Program-made: the position numbers and the translations under genes
The notes under the pieces: model-generated
Told to the model about the DNA's origin: nothing
The model's database searches: none
Seen by the model: the letters and a program-made list of their open reading frames with translations, nothing else
Shown here: one piece after another, positions 32,420 to 44,183 of the stretch
Layout: each line of letters opens with the position of its first letter
Numbering within the stretch: the stretch's first letter is position 1
NCBI RefSeq assembly: GCF_963169125.1
Contig: NC_084796.1
Span: 91,310,888-91,374,887, forward strand
Origin: Humulus lupulus
Lineage: Eukaryota; Streptophyta; Magnoliopsida; Rosales; Cannabaceae
Direction: 5' to 3'
DNA length: 64,000 nucleotides

Positions 32420-33341
32420 CGATATTCCTTCATTCTTCTATAGTTTTACACTATGGTTGAATGGAGTATTGGGATTTTTAACGTTGAGATGGTTAAATTT
32501 GTTCAATAATTTCTCAATATAGTGGGCTTGTACCAACGCAAAACCCCCCACTATGTTTCTTCACTTTGATACAAAGTATGGTGTCAACTTCTCCAAGACC
32601 TTTCATCTTGAAGGTCCATGATAGAAACATCTTCGTTTCTTCTATCCTTTTCATGCTCTCACTTAGAATAAGCATGTCATCCACATATAAGAAAACAATG
32701 ATCACATATCCCTTATAAGTTTTGGAATACAAACACTTGTCTCCATTGTTATGCCTAAACCCCTTAGACATGATGGCCTGATAGAATTTATCATGCCATT
32801 GCTTAGGAGCTTGTTTCAATCCATATTAAGATTTTATAAGTCTACATAGTTTATGTTCATATATTGGTAGGACAAACCCTTTGGTTCGTTCCATGAAGAC
32901 CTCCTCATTGAGGTCACCATTAAGGAATGTCTTCTTGACATCCATTTGATGAACATACAAGTTGTGTATAGAAGCCAAAGCGAACAAAATTCTTATAGAA
33001 GTTGTTCTTGCAACAAGTGCATAGGTATCGAAATAATCGATACCCTCCTTTTGCCTAAACCCTTTAGCTACTAATCTAGCTTTAAAGGTTTGGATAGTGC
33101 CATTAGTGTGATATTTTCTCCTAAATACCCACTTACACCCAATTGGCTTAGACCCCAGTGGGAGGTCTACCAATTCCCAAGTGTTGTTGGAAATAATGGA
33201 ATCCATCTCATCATTGATGACTTCTTTCCAAAATGCATTATCTCTTGATTGCATGGCTGCTCTATAAGTCTTAGAATCATCCTCAATGAGATGTACAATA
33301 TGAATTTTCCTAATGATGTCCTCTCTATAACCTTCTACCAT
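32420..33341 (-). pseudogene. copia B reverse transcriptase
   Basis: Reads [60 protein letters not shown], then after a stop near 32822 [20 protein letters not shown] and the catalytic [20 protein letters not shown]. Several further breaks lie near 32514-32430. Confidence 0.9.
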
Positions 33342-34317
33342 GTAGAATGAAATTTGTTGAAAATCTATCTCATCGAATCCTAGACTTTTCTCCTTTCTAG
33401 CTCTTTGACTTCTCCTAAGACCAATGGGTTGGTCTACATTCCATTGAGAACTCTCCTCTTGAGAATCATTTTTTGGATGTAGATGCTTGAGAATTGTTCT
33501 GATATAACAAATTCTTCTTTAGAGATGTTGAAGCTTGAGAATTGTTGTCACATAACATGTTCTCAAAGGATTCAACTTCTCTAGATTCAATCGCAACATT
33601 AGACTCTAAGTCTAATATCCTATAAGCTTTACTATTGTTGGCATAACCAACAAAAGCACACTTTATGGCTCTTGAACCTAACTTTGTTCTATTAGGATTG
33701 TTTTTCTTGCAATATTCAAGACACCCCCACACTTTGAGGTACCCTATGTTGGGTTTTCTTCCTTTCCATAACTCATATGGAGATATCTCATTTTTCTTCA
33801 TCGGTATTCGATTGAGAATGTGACAAGCGGTTAACAACGCTTCACCCCATAAGTTGAAGTTCAACTTAGAAAACACAAACATAGACTTTATCATCTCTAG
33901 ATAAGTCATATTTTTCCTTTCGGCAACACTATTGTGTTGTGGTGTATAAGGTGCGGTGAACTCATGAAATATGCCATTTTCTTAAAAAAAAAATGCATTG
34001 ATTTCATTAAATAAGTACTCTCCTCCTCTATCTCTTCTTAGCACCTTAATCTCTTTATTGAGTTGATTTTCAACTTCTAATTTATATACTTTAAAAGAAT
34101 CAAAAGTCTCATATTTATGCTTTAAAAGAAACACATAGGTATATCTATTAAAATCATCTATAAAAGTAAGAAAATACCGTTTACCACCTCTAGTTAAAAC
34201 ACCATTTAATTCACAAAGATCACTATGGATTAAATCTAGTAAATTAGATGATGTCTCTACACTAGGAAATAGTTTCTTAATCATTTTTGCCTTACACACA
34301 TGTTTCACATTTTCCAT
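33342..34317 (-). pseudogene. copia B integrase and linker
   Basis: Pieces at 34317-33982 ([31 protein letters not shown]) and 33909-33466 ([57 protein letters not shown]). The middle, with the catalytic E region, is shifted by an A9 run near 33985-33993. SDRGGEY has become RDRGGEY, although the aspartate remains. Confidence 0.88.
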
Positions 34318-35720
34318 AGTTTTTAATATTGCATGAAATCATACCACATTTTACTACTCTTTTCATGGTTGAAAAATTATTTGAGATTGTCTAAGATGCC
34401 ATAGAAATAAATAATCATACTCAACAATATAAGCAGAATTAACATTTTATTGATAACATTGAAAGTTACATTATTGGTGTACAACTTAACCATACCCTCA
34501 CAAGATTACCCATTTCATAAAAATACATTGGATTTGGTAAGAATAAGTTTACCGGACTCAAAAACGTCTTTAATGCCGGGCTTTCCAAGAAAATCACCAC
34601 TTTCAAAGTTTCTACATAATTCGGGAACATAAAGCACATTCACTAACGTGACTTTCTTGTCGGGGTGAAGAAGACTTCAATGGTACCTTTGACAAGTACC
34701 TTGGATTTGCTCTCATTGCCCACTTGAATCTCATGGCTGCCCTTTGACTCTTCAAAGGTCTTGAAAATGATTTGTCATAGGTTACATGGACGGTGACACA
34801 TATGTCATACCACTATCCCTTCACCTTGCCTTGGACCGCATTCACCTCACTAAGGGTAGCAACTATATTCTCTTCTTGAGTTGCATTTACCTTAGGTCCT
34901 TGGTTGTCCTTTATATGCATACAATCTCTATCATAGTGACCCTTTTTCCCACACACAAAGCAATGAATTTTCTCTCCCTTAAACTTGTTTGGGTTGATTT
35001 TTGGACCCAAAGATGTCTCATTACCCTTCTTGCTTTTCCCTTTATTTTTGGGATGTTTTGGTTGTGAAACCGCATTTGCTTTGGAAGTCTCTCCATTAGA
35101 CCCCTCCACAAGTTTGTCTCTACAATTCGATTCCTTCTCGATTCGAATAAGCTTTTGGACTTCCTCCAAAGAATAATCCTCATTTTTATGAAGGATTCTT
35201 TTTCTATAGCTCCTCCAAGTTGGTGGTAATTTTGCCACTATAGTACCAACTTGAAAGGCCTCGGGAAGCTCAATCTTAAAAACTTTCAATTTGTTAAAAA
35301 TTATTTGTAGCTCATGAATTTGAGGAAGAATAGGTTTATCACCAAAAAAATTGAAATCGATATATTGAGAAATCAAAAACTTTTTGGTACCTTCCACTTC
35401 CGCCTTGAATTTTTTCTCAAGTGCATCCCATATCTCCTTTGCCGACTTGGTCTCGGTGTAGAGGACATAGAGCCTATCGGATAGGGCATTGAGGATATGA
35501 CCCCTACAAAGGAGATTGTCCTCCCCCCTCTTCCTTCTTTTCTCCACCACCTCGGGAGTGTCCTTGTTGGATGGCGTTGGGAGAGGTTTGAGTGTGGATT
35601 GTAGGAGGTTAGAGTGGTCAAGAGAAACCTTACCTTGTCTTGCCACCTAGTGAATTTTGATCCATCAAACCTATCCAACCTCACTAGGTCTTAGTTCATG
35701 ATTTTGATAGTCTCACATTC
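34318..35720 (-). pseudogene. copia B gag and protease
   Basis: Gag from about 35720 (an early in-frame stop follows the first codons) through LVRLDRFDGSKFTRWQDKVR, a frameshift near 35600, SMLRDKLVEG-type basic stretches and the intact knuckle CFVCGKKGHYDRDC at about 34960. The protease near 34800 reads WYDICVTVHVTYDKS, again with C in the third catalytic position, preceded by a stop. The pre-integrase part (34700-34330) is badly decayed. Confidence 0.85.
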
Positions 35721-35752
35721 CATTGAAACAAACAAAGGGATAAACTTTTGAA

Positions 35753-36861
35753 TGTTATGAAAATATAAATTGTCTCAATGAAAATGGTAAATAGACCTTT
35801 ACAACTCTAAGCAAAATATACAAATGAACAAGGATTGATTAAATAAAGTTACAACTCTATAACAAAAGATACATGTAAATATGGAAAATGGTAGAAAAAG
35901 ATAGTAATGAAAATACAACTCTATGACAAAAAGATACAAATAAACTAGAAGTAGTAGAATGAAAGATATAGATGATATTACAACTCTAAAATAAAAGATA
36001 CAAGTAAAAAGAGTAAATAGGGAATAAGAGAGGAAGATGAAAGCAATAGTGTAAAAAGAAAAGAACAAGAACAATGAACAAGGAGCACTGAACTCTCACT
36101 CACATAACCAAAGTGAAGAGTGTTGGGGATCACTGACTTGAACAAAGTTTGAAACATTTGTCCACCCCTAACTAAAGCACTAAGGGATCTCTCACATTTT
36201 TTGAAATAACTCTGTGGAATTATCAAACTTCTAGGTGTTTTCTAGCCAAGTTCTCTAATGGATAGAAATGTTGTGTCATACAAGTGAGCATTGAGCTCCT
36301 ATTTATAGAGTTTTGAAACACTATTTGAATTTCAAATTCCACCAACCTCCATAGTTGTTACTAATGATTAATTGGATGTTAATGGAATTAAAATAGAGAT
36401 ATGAGATATACTTGGCTGTTGGAAATGTTTAAAATTGGATAAAATCGAAAATTGGAAAATGTTGTCAGCCACATCTGGCTGCGGCCCAAAAACCACTAGC
36501 CATGACCACCACGTGTTTTTAGTTACCAGTTTCCAAACTTTTCTAAAACGTTCCAAAGTTATTCTCACTTGATTTTGTAACTTCCATGCACATTATGGGA
36601 GTTAAAATCACATCTCTAATAGTCATATCTCTTTTGACTTTGAGAAATTCAAATCAAAACTGTGTAACAACAAATCTACATAATAATAGACAATATTTGG
36701 GAGTTACAAATTTGTTACTGAAATTGTAACTCTCAAATATGTTACACATTTGTATTACACACTATACAAAATGTTGTAACTTTCTTTTGTATATTACAAC
36801 ATGTGACAATCTTTGTCACATATATTTAATCTAAAACATTATATTATAAAGCAATATAACA
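35753..36861 (-). repeat. copia B 5' LTR
   Basis: Starts TGTTATGAAAATATAAATTG and ends AAAGCAATATAACA, then TCTAT (36862-36866). Clearly diverged from the partner LTR at 20818, in line with greater age than copia A. Confidence 0.9.
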
Positions 36862-36866
36862 TCTAT

Positions 36867-37711
36867 GACATGTACAACTAGAAAACAATAACTGTGCCCC
36901 CACAAAAAAAAAAGAAAACAATAACTTGTGAAAAAAAAAAGAAACTGCATAATTAATAAACTAACCGTTTTTTTCGGTAAAATAACTCCTATAATAGAGA
37001 AAACTCCTATAAAATAACTCCAACAAAAAAAAAGTGTCCAAAGAAAATTTACGTAGTACACTGTACATATATTTATGACTGTGACTTTTTTCTCCTGGAA
37101 AAATCACAGTGACTTTTAATACCATTGCAAAAACCTAAAATATTTTACTAAAACTGCTAATACTGAAATCTAAAAAATTTCAATACAAACTCAAATAGAG
37201 GATAGATGCCGAAAACTCTATAATATACGTTCCATCATAAAAGATAAACATTTTTATGATAGAAAAAAAATTATACATAGAAGTATATTATCATCGACAC
37301 CAGGAGAAATTTCACTATCTAGTTCGACTAAAGCATTGTTACAAAAAAATAACAACCATAAAAGAAAATATAATAGACAGTCATTGGGAAACGACACACG
37401 AAACACCACGAAAAGGATCCACCACTGCCGATCCATTAATCCTAGACTCCGAAATCTATGATATTCAAATTATATAACAAGGAAAAGAAAACGAAATTTT
37501 TTTTATTCGAAAAATGGAGGAGGAAGAAGTTGTTTCAAATATCTACATCTTTTATATAAAAAAAAAACAAATAAAAAAATGTCAAATACATCGTGAAATC
37601 TAAATATGGGAAAAAATTCTACATGTTGATATGCTAAACAAAAGAGAGCTTGTTCGTTTAGATCTTAGTCATACTATAGCATGAGATCAAACTACTTCAA
37701 AAACGGTCATT
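36867..37711. other. AT-rich intergenic stretch; nothing recognised
   Basis: Between copia B and copia E. Many A-runs (for example 36902-36913 and 36942-36950). Short ORFs such as 37256-37477 show no recognisable content. This is the right side of the site into which copia B inserted. Confidence 0.5.
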
Positions 37712-37716
37712 CAAAG

Positions 37717-38002
37717 TATTAAGGATATATCAGCTGATGATGACAGCTGTGATTAGGCATGTCATTAGTTTGTTTTTCTGTTGTATTTTTCAGTCCACTT
37801 ATTTTCTTTTTCTGTTAGGTTGTTAAAACCTTTTCTCTTGTAACACTTGTTTGTACTCCTCTTATAAATACCAAATAGAATTCAGAGGCTCATTGATTTT
37901 TGAGCTTTCCTTTTTCTCTCATTTACAATAGCAAATACTTTTCTTTTTCTCTTTCTCTTTCTCTATTTCATTTCAGTTTGCTCAACTTTCTTTTTCCTAA
38001 GT
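37717..38002 (+). repeat. copia E 5' LTR
   Basis: TATTAAGGATATATCAGCTG to TTTTTCCTAAGT. Contains CTTATAAATACC near 37861-37872, a TATA-box-like word, and pyrimidine repeats TTTTTCTCTTTCTC. The start can slide by one base because T precedes ATTAAGG in both copies. Confidence 0.9.
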
Positions 38003-38014
38003 TGGTATTAAGCC
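38003..38014 (+). other. degenerate primer-binding site of copia E
   Basis: TGGTATTAAGCC immediately after the LTR. The first six bases match the tRNA-iMet complement; the rest matches only with one mismatch and one missing base. Confidence 0.6.
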
Positions 38015-38021
38015 AGGGATC

Positions 38022-38854
38022 ATGGCTGCATCGACTACATCGTCTTCGACCCCTGCCGCCACGGTTTCCTCCACCATGCTCCTCCCTCCTTTGCTATTGG
38101 ATCAGAACAACTATTTTTTCTGGAAATTTCAAGTTCTTCCAGCGATTAGGGCTCATGATCTCGAATGATACATTCTTGGTATGACTCCCTGTCCTCCTGC
38201 TCAAATTCGTGACTCTATTGACTTGACGACCATGGTCAGTAAACTTGCCCTTTCTTCCTGGCTTCGTCTTGATAATTTTGTTCTTTCTTGGCTTATGTCC
38301 TCAATCTTTGAGCCGATGATTGGTCATGTGGTGAATTTTACGACTTCGGCTGAGATTTGGAGCACCTTGGAGCAACTCTTCAGTACTCGTTCGAAGGCTC
38401 GACTGATCCATCTCATGCATCTTCTACAAAGTACCAAGAAAGCCTCCATGAATATTGATGATTACATGCTCAAAATGAAGAGCTATGTTGATGGTTTACG
38501 GGCTGCTGACAACAACATCTCAGAGGATCAATTAGTCCTCTACATTCTTGCAGGAGTTGGGCCAGAATATGAATCTGTAGTAGTCAATCTAACCTCCAAA
38601 GACACTGTCACTCTCCAAGAAGTTCAATCCATGTTACAAAATCATGAGATCCGTCTAGAGCTATCCCAAGCTACCTTTGTTTTCGATCTAACTGGTCCCA
38701 CTGCCAATTTTGCACAAGCGAAGAAGCCATATAATGGATCACAGTACCCTAATGGCCGTCCAAGAAACTTCAACAACAACTACAGGGGTTAGGGTCGTGG
38801 TTCATCAAATGGTAGGGGTCGAGGTCCCAACATTGGAAATGGATCATTTGCCAA
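38022..38854 (+). pseudogene. copia E gag
   Basis: Starts MAASTTSSSTPAATVSSTML at ATG 38022. Landmarks: LLDQNNYFFWKFQVLPAIRA, LSSWLRLDNFVLSWLMSSIF, AEIWSTLEQLFSTRSKARLI, YMLKMKSYVDGLRAADNNIS. In-frame TGA at 38166-38168 and TAG at 38790-38792; a shift follows before the knuckle CGKPGHPVQRC, which sits in the next frame. Confidence 0.9.
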
Positions 38855-40520
38855 TTGTGTGGCAAACCTGGACACCCAGTTCAGAGGTGCTACCGTAGAT
38901 TTGATATCAGTTACAATGGACCTGCTGAAACCCCACCTGCTTCTCTGAATGCTCCTCAAGCCTTTACTACGTCTCAGTCCTCTGATTATGATGAAGGTTG
39001 GTTTCTTGATTGTGGGGCTTCAAACCATATCACTGCAGACAACACCAATCTGAGGCAAAAGACCTTTTACAACGACAATGAACAGGTGGTCGTAGGTAAT
39101 GGCTCTAAACTCCCTATTGTGAATGTTGGCTCTTGTTATTTAGCTGCTAATAAATCCCTTCACCTAAACAAAATTCTTCATGTTCCTTCCATTACAAAGA
39201 ACTTGATCAGCATATCCCAATTCACCAAAGATAATGATGTAACTGTTGAATTTACCCCTGATTTTTTCCTTGTTAAGGACCAAGCTATGAGGACCAAAGA
39301 TAATGGACTGTACCATTTAAAGAGTCCCATTGTTCATCATTCTAGCCATTCTTCTTCTATCTCAACACCAAAATTCCCAAACAGTCATGTTTACATGTCT
39401 CAACAATCTGTTTCTGATGATTGTAATTCGTGTAGTTGTAATAATGTTAGCAATGTAGCACTCTTATGGCACAAAAGACTTGGCCATCCTTCTAAAAAAC
39501 TATTGAATAAAGTTTTACATTCTTTGCATATTCCTACTGTTAATAAAATTTTCTGTCATGCTAGTCAATTTGGAAAACTTCATCAATTTCATTTTCCGTC
39601 TTCTCAAAATAGTACGAAGAAACCTTTTGAAGTAATTCATTCGGACCTATGGGGTCCTTCTCCTTATCCATCTATTGAAGGATATAGATACTATGTTCAT
39701 TTTTTTGATGACTTCACTAAATTCACATGGATATTTCCATTAAAACTCAAATTTGAAACTGCTTCTGTTTTTTAGCAGTTCAACACTTTCATTAAAAGAC
39801 AATTTTCTAGCAAAATAAAATGCTTACAAGCTGATTGCGGGGGGGGGGGGGTGAATATCGACCATTAAAACCAATTCTAGCAAAACTCGGTATAGCGTTT
39901 CGACACCCATGTCCTCAAACTCACCAACAACAGGGTAGGACTGAAAGAAAACATAGGCACGTCTCTAAAATTAGTCTTACACTACTTGCTCAAGCCCATT
40001 TACCATCAAATTTTTGGTGGGATGCTGCTAACTCTGCCACATATCTTATAAATAGGTTACCAATTCAATCTAATGACTTCACGTCTCCTTATTAACATCT
40101 CTTTTCCAAAAAACCTGATTATTTTTTTCTAAAAACTTTTGGGTGTGCTTGTTTCCCACTTCTCAGGCCATACAATTCTCACAAGTTTGGTTTTAAGACT
40201 TCAACTTGCATCATTTTAGGCTACAACTTTTCTCATAAAGGCTATAGGTGCTTGCACCCCTCTGTTCGCATTTATGTTGCTCGTAGTGTTACTTTCGATG
40301 AGACTTGTTTTCCCTATTCCAAACTGTTTTCTGATCCTACTTCTCAGTCCAAAAACTCGCCAATCTTTGTAGCATACGTACCTTTTCTTGCTTCTACCTC
40401 TCCATAGATTTTACCCCAACAGCCTCAAGTTATTCATAATCCTACCCCAAGTGACATTAGCCAATTTCCCTTTTCTCCTACATTTGAATCTGACACAAGT
40501 TCCCCCACTCACCCCATAAT
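38855..40520 (+). pseudogene. copia E knuckle, protease and integrase
   Basis: CGKPGHPVQRCYRRF completes gag. Protease: EGWFLDCGASNHITADNTN (DCG in place of DSG). Pre-integrase: ALLWHKRLGHPSKKLLNKVL. Integrase: EVIHSDLWGPS with the first D, then stop at 39773, then ADCGGGG around a G13 run (39839-39851) at the second D, and QTHQQQGRTERKHRHV with E. The C-terminus TFGCACFPLLRPYNSHKFGF lies beyond a stop at 40093. The Ser/Pro/Thr-rich linker to RT follows. Confidence 0.88.
39839..39851 (+). repeat. G13 homopolymer within integrase
   Basis: Thirteen G in a row where copia integrase normally has two glycines and E after the second catalytic aspartate. It adds several glycine codons and marks a frame change. 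It could be real slippage or a sequencing error in a homopolymer. Confidence 0.9.
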
Positions 40521-41708
40521 ATGCCTACCTTAGCCACTACTCAAACACCTACGCCTGCTCTCCCACTTGTTACAGACCAGCCTACTTCTTCCACTCACCA
40601 ACCAACCTCCCCAACACTTGATATTCATCCTGTCCCACCTCCTCCAGCCCCCATATCCTCTTCTCATCCTATGGAAACCCGATCTAAATCGGGTACTCAC
40701 AAACCTAAACTTCTAGCTGCTAAAATAACTAATGCTAACACTATTTTTTGTGAGCCAACGACTGTCAAACAAGCCCTAGCTGATCCTAAATGGCGAGTTG
40801 CTATGGAGGAAGAGTTCCAAGCTTTGAGTAGAAATAAAACTTGGTCTCTTGTGCCATTTCACAGTGATATGAATCTTGTACAAAACAAGTGGATTTTGAA
40901 GACAAAATTGAAAGCTGATAGGAGTCTAGACAAGCTTAAAGCAAGGTTAGTTGCAAAAGGGTTTAAAAAAACCCCAGGAATTGATTATTTCGACACCTTT
41001 AGTCTGGTTGTCAAGCCTTCCACTATACGTATTATGTTCACCCTTGTTGTAACATATAGGTTGGATATCCAATCAGTGGATATAAATAATGTTTTTCTGA
41101 ATGGTGAGCTAGAAGAAATGGTGTTTATGGTTCAACCTAAGGACTTTGAGGATATTCAACATCCCACTCATGTGTGTCAATTACACAAGGCCCTTTATGG
41201 ATTAAGACAAGCACCGAGAGCTTGGTTTGACAAGCTCAAACATGCTCTTTTACATTGGGGTTTTCACAATTCGGTTTCAGACACTTATCTTTTATTTTGT
41301 CACAAGCATGGTTCACTATTGTTAGTTCTAGTGTATTTGGATGACATACTAATCATAGGTGAAAATTCAAGTGACATTCAGCAGCTCATCCGAGACTTGG
41401 ACACTCAGTTTGCCCTCAAAGCTCTTGGTCATGTAAGTTACTTTCTTGGCTGTGAAGTTCATAGAGACAGCAATGGTTTATTTTTATGTCAGTCGAAATA
41501 TGCTAATGACATTCTAGCTAAGACCAAAATGGTGAACTCAAAGCCTTGTGTTACCCCTATGTGTCCTGGATATAAATTGTTTGTTAAAGACAATGAACCA
41601 TTTTCGGACCCCACTCTATACCACATTACCATTGGTGTTTTGCAGTACTTGACTCTCACCCGTCCTGAATTATCGTTTGCTATAAACAAACTAAGTCAAT
41701 TCATGTAA
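40521..41708 (+). pseudogene. copia E reverse transcriptase
   Basis: 395 open codons: Thr/Pro-rich linker, METRSKSGTHKPK, VKQALADPKWRVAMEEEFQA, KARLVAKGFKKTPGIDYFDT, HKALYGLRQAPRAWFDKLKH, catalytic LVLVYLDDILIIGENSS (YLDD rather than YVDD), FLGCEVHRDSNGLFLCQSKY. Usual copia residues DVNNAFL and SPVVKP are slightly altered. The stop TAA at 41706-41708 follows KLSQFM. Confidence 0.9.
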
Positions 41709-42335
41709 CAACCCACATTAGCTCACTGGTCAGCATGCAAACGGGTTCTAAGGTACCTCAAAGGTACTACTACAGTAGGTTTATGCTTTACACCAGCCTC
41801 GAGACTCAATTTGGAGGGGTTTTCAGATGTAGATTGGGCCTGCAACTTGGATGACCATAAGTCTTCTACCGGGTTTCTTGTTAAGCTTGGTCGAAACCTA
41901 ATTACTTGGGCCTCCCGCAAGCAAAAAGTTGTTGCTCGTTCAAGCACCGAGTCAGAATACCGTTCCCTGTCTACTACTGCCACTGAAGTGGTTTGGATAC
42001 AATCTATACTTTCAAAAATTGGTATTTCTCTGCCTACTAAACCAATATTTTGGTGTGATAACCAAGGTGCCCAAATGCTTGCCTCTAACCCGGTGTTTCA
42101 CTCAAGGAAAAAACACATTGAAGTTGATATTCACTATGTGTGAGACTTAGTGTCCAAGAACAAGTTATTTGTGAGCTACATCCCTACTGAGTTACAACCT
42201 GCTGATCTCTTGACTATACCTCTTACATTACCCAAGTTTCAGTTTCTGTGTAACAAGCTATGTTTGGAGGATCTCCAATCTAGCTTGAGGGGGGATATTA
42301 AGGATATATCAACTGATGATGACAGCTGTGATTAG
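41709..42335 (+). pseudogene. copia E RNase H
   Basis: Same frame as RT after the stop: LAHWSACKRVLRYLKGTTTV, LEGFSDVDWACNLDDHKSST, ARSSTESEYRSLSTTATEVV, FWCDNQGAQMLASNPVFHSR, HIEVDIHYV then TGA at 42141 and VSYIPTELQPADLLTIPLTL. The last codons run into the 3' LTR. Confidence 0.9.
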
Positions 42336-42582
42336 GCATGTCATTAGTTTGTTTTTCTGTTGTATTTTTCAGTCCACTTGTTTTTTTTTTTCTGTTAGGT
42401 TGTTAAAACCTTTTTTGATGTAACACTTGTTTGAACTCCTCTTATAAATACCAAATACAATTCAGAGGCTCATTGATTTTTTGAGCTTTGTTTTTCTCTC
42501 ATTTACAATAGCAAATACTTTTCTTTTTCTCTTTCTCTTTCTCTGTTTCATTTCAGTTTGCTCAACTTTCTTTTTCCTAAGT
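42296..42582 (+). repeat. copia E 3' LTR
   Basis: TATTAAGGATATATCAACTG to TTTTTCCTAAGT, directly after GAGGGGGGA. Differs from the 5' LTR at about twelve positions, several of them in T-runs. Confidence 0.9.
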
Positions 42583-42854
42583 CAAAGTCACCTAACCATG
42601 TCAGTCGAGATAAAAATACAAGGAGTTTCAACATCTAGTTAAGATTGATCTAAATTTTTTATAAAATTTTATTTATGATGTCGGTAAAAAAACAAACATT
42701 ATGGTTGTGTTTGGTAAACTTTTGGTTTTTTAATTTTTTAAACACAAAAATAAAAATATTATTTTTATTTTTGTTGCTTTATTTTTAAAAAATAGAAATA
42801 TGTTTGGTAACTATTTTTGTTTATTGTTTAAAAACAAAAAATAATAAATGCGTT

Positions 42855-43907
42855 TGTTGACCGCGTTTTTGGCCAACGACGTGAGAACGTCAAAAACGAT
42901 AAAGCCTTCAAGAGAAATAAAACGACACAGACAGTTTTTGAACAGAAAGTAAATAACACAACAATTTTTATAGTGGTTCAGCCCCAATATGTTGGTAATA
43001 GCCTAATCCACTTAGAGTTGAGATTATAGATCTGTACTCAAGATCAAATGAACTAAGCCAACTGAGTTTCTTTAGTACAGATTACAAGAATACAAGAATT
43101 CTTTATGATACCAGCACTTTCTCTCTCTAGAAAACTCAGACCCAAAATTTCCCAAAAAGTCTAAAAAGAAGAAGAAGCCCCCTTCTGATCTCATAAGCCA
43201 TGTATTTATAGGCTTAGGATCATACATCTGATATCCCCTAGAATCGGGATATTTTATTATTCTTATTATATTTAAATTACAAAAATATTCAAAATTTAAC
43301 AGAACACCCAATTTGTGGGGAAAAATGAGATATTCCTGCGTGTGCCAAGACCGGTTCTTGTTGAAGCCGTTTCTGGGAATCTTGACTTAGTCCTCCTCTA
43401 TCTGGTCGACCCATATCTCCACTGAACATTCATGCAAGTGCTGGTCGGACACATGCATGCTAGACATATGCAAGTGCTGGTAGGACATGCACTTGCTGGT
43501 AGGACATGCATTTGCTGGTAGGACATGCACATGGTGGTAGGATATGCGCATGGTGGTAGGACATGCACTCCTCTCCTCTAACATGGCACTCTCCTCTAGC
43601 ATACCATGTCTCTTGTCTAACATGGCACTCTCCTCTAGCATGCCAGTGCTGGTAGGACATGTGCATGCTGGTAGGACAATGTCACTCCTGGGCAGACAAA
43701 CACGTGACTGGTCGGACAAGGTCATGCCTGGTCGGTCATGACACTTCTCAAGCAGTCAAAACTCTTCATCAGTCTACCGGGTCAATTTATCACAACTCTG
43801 AGGAGTCAATGTATTTATTGACTATTTAATGTGTCTTTTACGGAGCATGTACTGCCACTTGTCACCTCTATTGCCACGTCATCGATCTCCATTTTTTGGG
43901 GATAACA
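42855..43907 (+). repeat. solo LTR 2 (1053 bp), TSD GCGTT
   Basis: TGTTGACCGCGTTTTTGGCC to GGGGATAACA, flanked by GCGTT at 42850-42854 and 43908-43912. Same family as the solo LTR at 2790-4015 (shared GCCAACGACGTGAGAACGTC near the start and TTTTTATAGTGGTTCAGCCC). The central part differs and holds 19-bp repeats. ORFs inside (43387-43725 and others) come from these repeats. Confidence 0.92.
43471..43565 (+). repeat. 19-bp tandem repeat, 5 copies, in solo LTR 2
   Basis: Five units containing TTGCTGGTAGGACATG or the variant TGGTGGTAGGATATG. A related but shorter patch lies at about 3350-3410 in solo LTR 1. Confidence 0.8.
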
Positions 43908-44183
43908 GCGTTTGATAACTTTTTTTTTTATTTTTTGTTTAACAATATAAAATGAGGTGTTGATTTGAAGAAGAGAAGAAAAAAAATGAAAAAGTCGAAA
44001 ACGGTTTAAGCAAATTTTGAAAGTGAAAAAAAAAATTCTATTTTCAAAATTTAATGCATTTTAATAAACTTTTAAAAAATAATAAATAAAACTAGAGTTA
44101 TCAAATACTGTTTTATGTTTAATTGTCAAATTTTTAATTAATTAAATAAAAAACTATTTTTTTAAGTGTTACCAAACAACACC

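Larger units (their letters stand above)
20818..36861 (-). mobile_element. copia B, complete ends, interrupted by solo LTR C and copia A
   Basis: Minus-strand Ty1/copia element. The LTRs are at 20818-21893 and 35753-36861. TCTAT at 20813-20817 and 36862-36866 is a perfect 5-bp target duplication. Internal coding order from right to left is gag, protease, integrase, RT, RNase H, all broken by stops and frameshifts. Between RNase H and the left LTR lies noncoding DNA into which solo LTR C (22413-31627) inserted. It is closely related to copia A but more decayed, so it is older. Confidence 0.92.
37717..42582 (+). mobile_element. copia E, complete, short LTRs with non-TG/CA ends
   Basis: LTRs 37717-38002 and 42296-42582 (286 and 287 bp), CAAAG at 37712-37716 and 42583-42587. 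The internal region has the degenerate primer site TGGTATTAAGCC at 38003, gag, protease, integrase, RT, RNase H and the purine tract GAGGGGGGA at 42287-42295. LTR ends read TATTAAGG and CCTAAGT. About a dozen differences between LTRs by eye (roughly 4 percent). All coding parts carry stops or shifts. Confidence 0.93.
42703..44183. mobile_element. MITE-like element with 15-bp terminal inverted repeats, split by a solo LTR
   Basis: GGTTGTGTTTGGTAA at 42703 and TTACCAAACAACACC at 44169-44183 are near-perfect inverted repeats. Subterminal DNA also mirrors (runs of AAAAACAAAAAT and TTTGATAAC). Without the solo LTR and its duplicate it is about 423 bp with no ORF. Flanking 8-mers AACATTAT and TATATAAT match at five of eight positions, so an 8-bp hAT-type duplication is possible but not proven. 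Confidence 0.6.

Noticed and set aside
43387..43741. ORFs with repeated Met, Cys, His and Ser words in both strands
   Set aside because: Translation of the 19-bp and related repeats in solo LTR 2.
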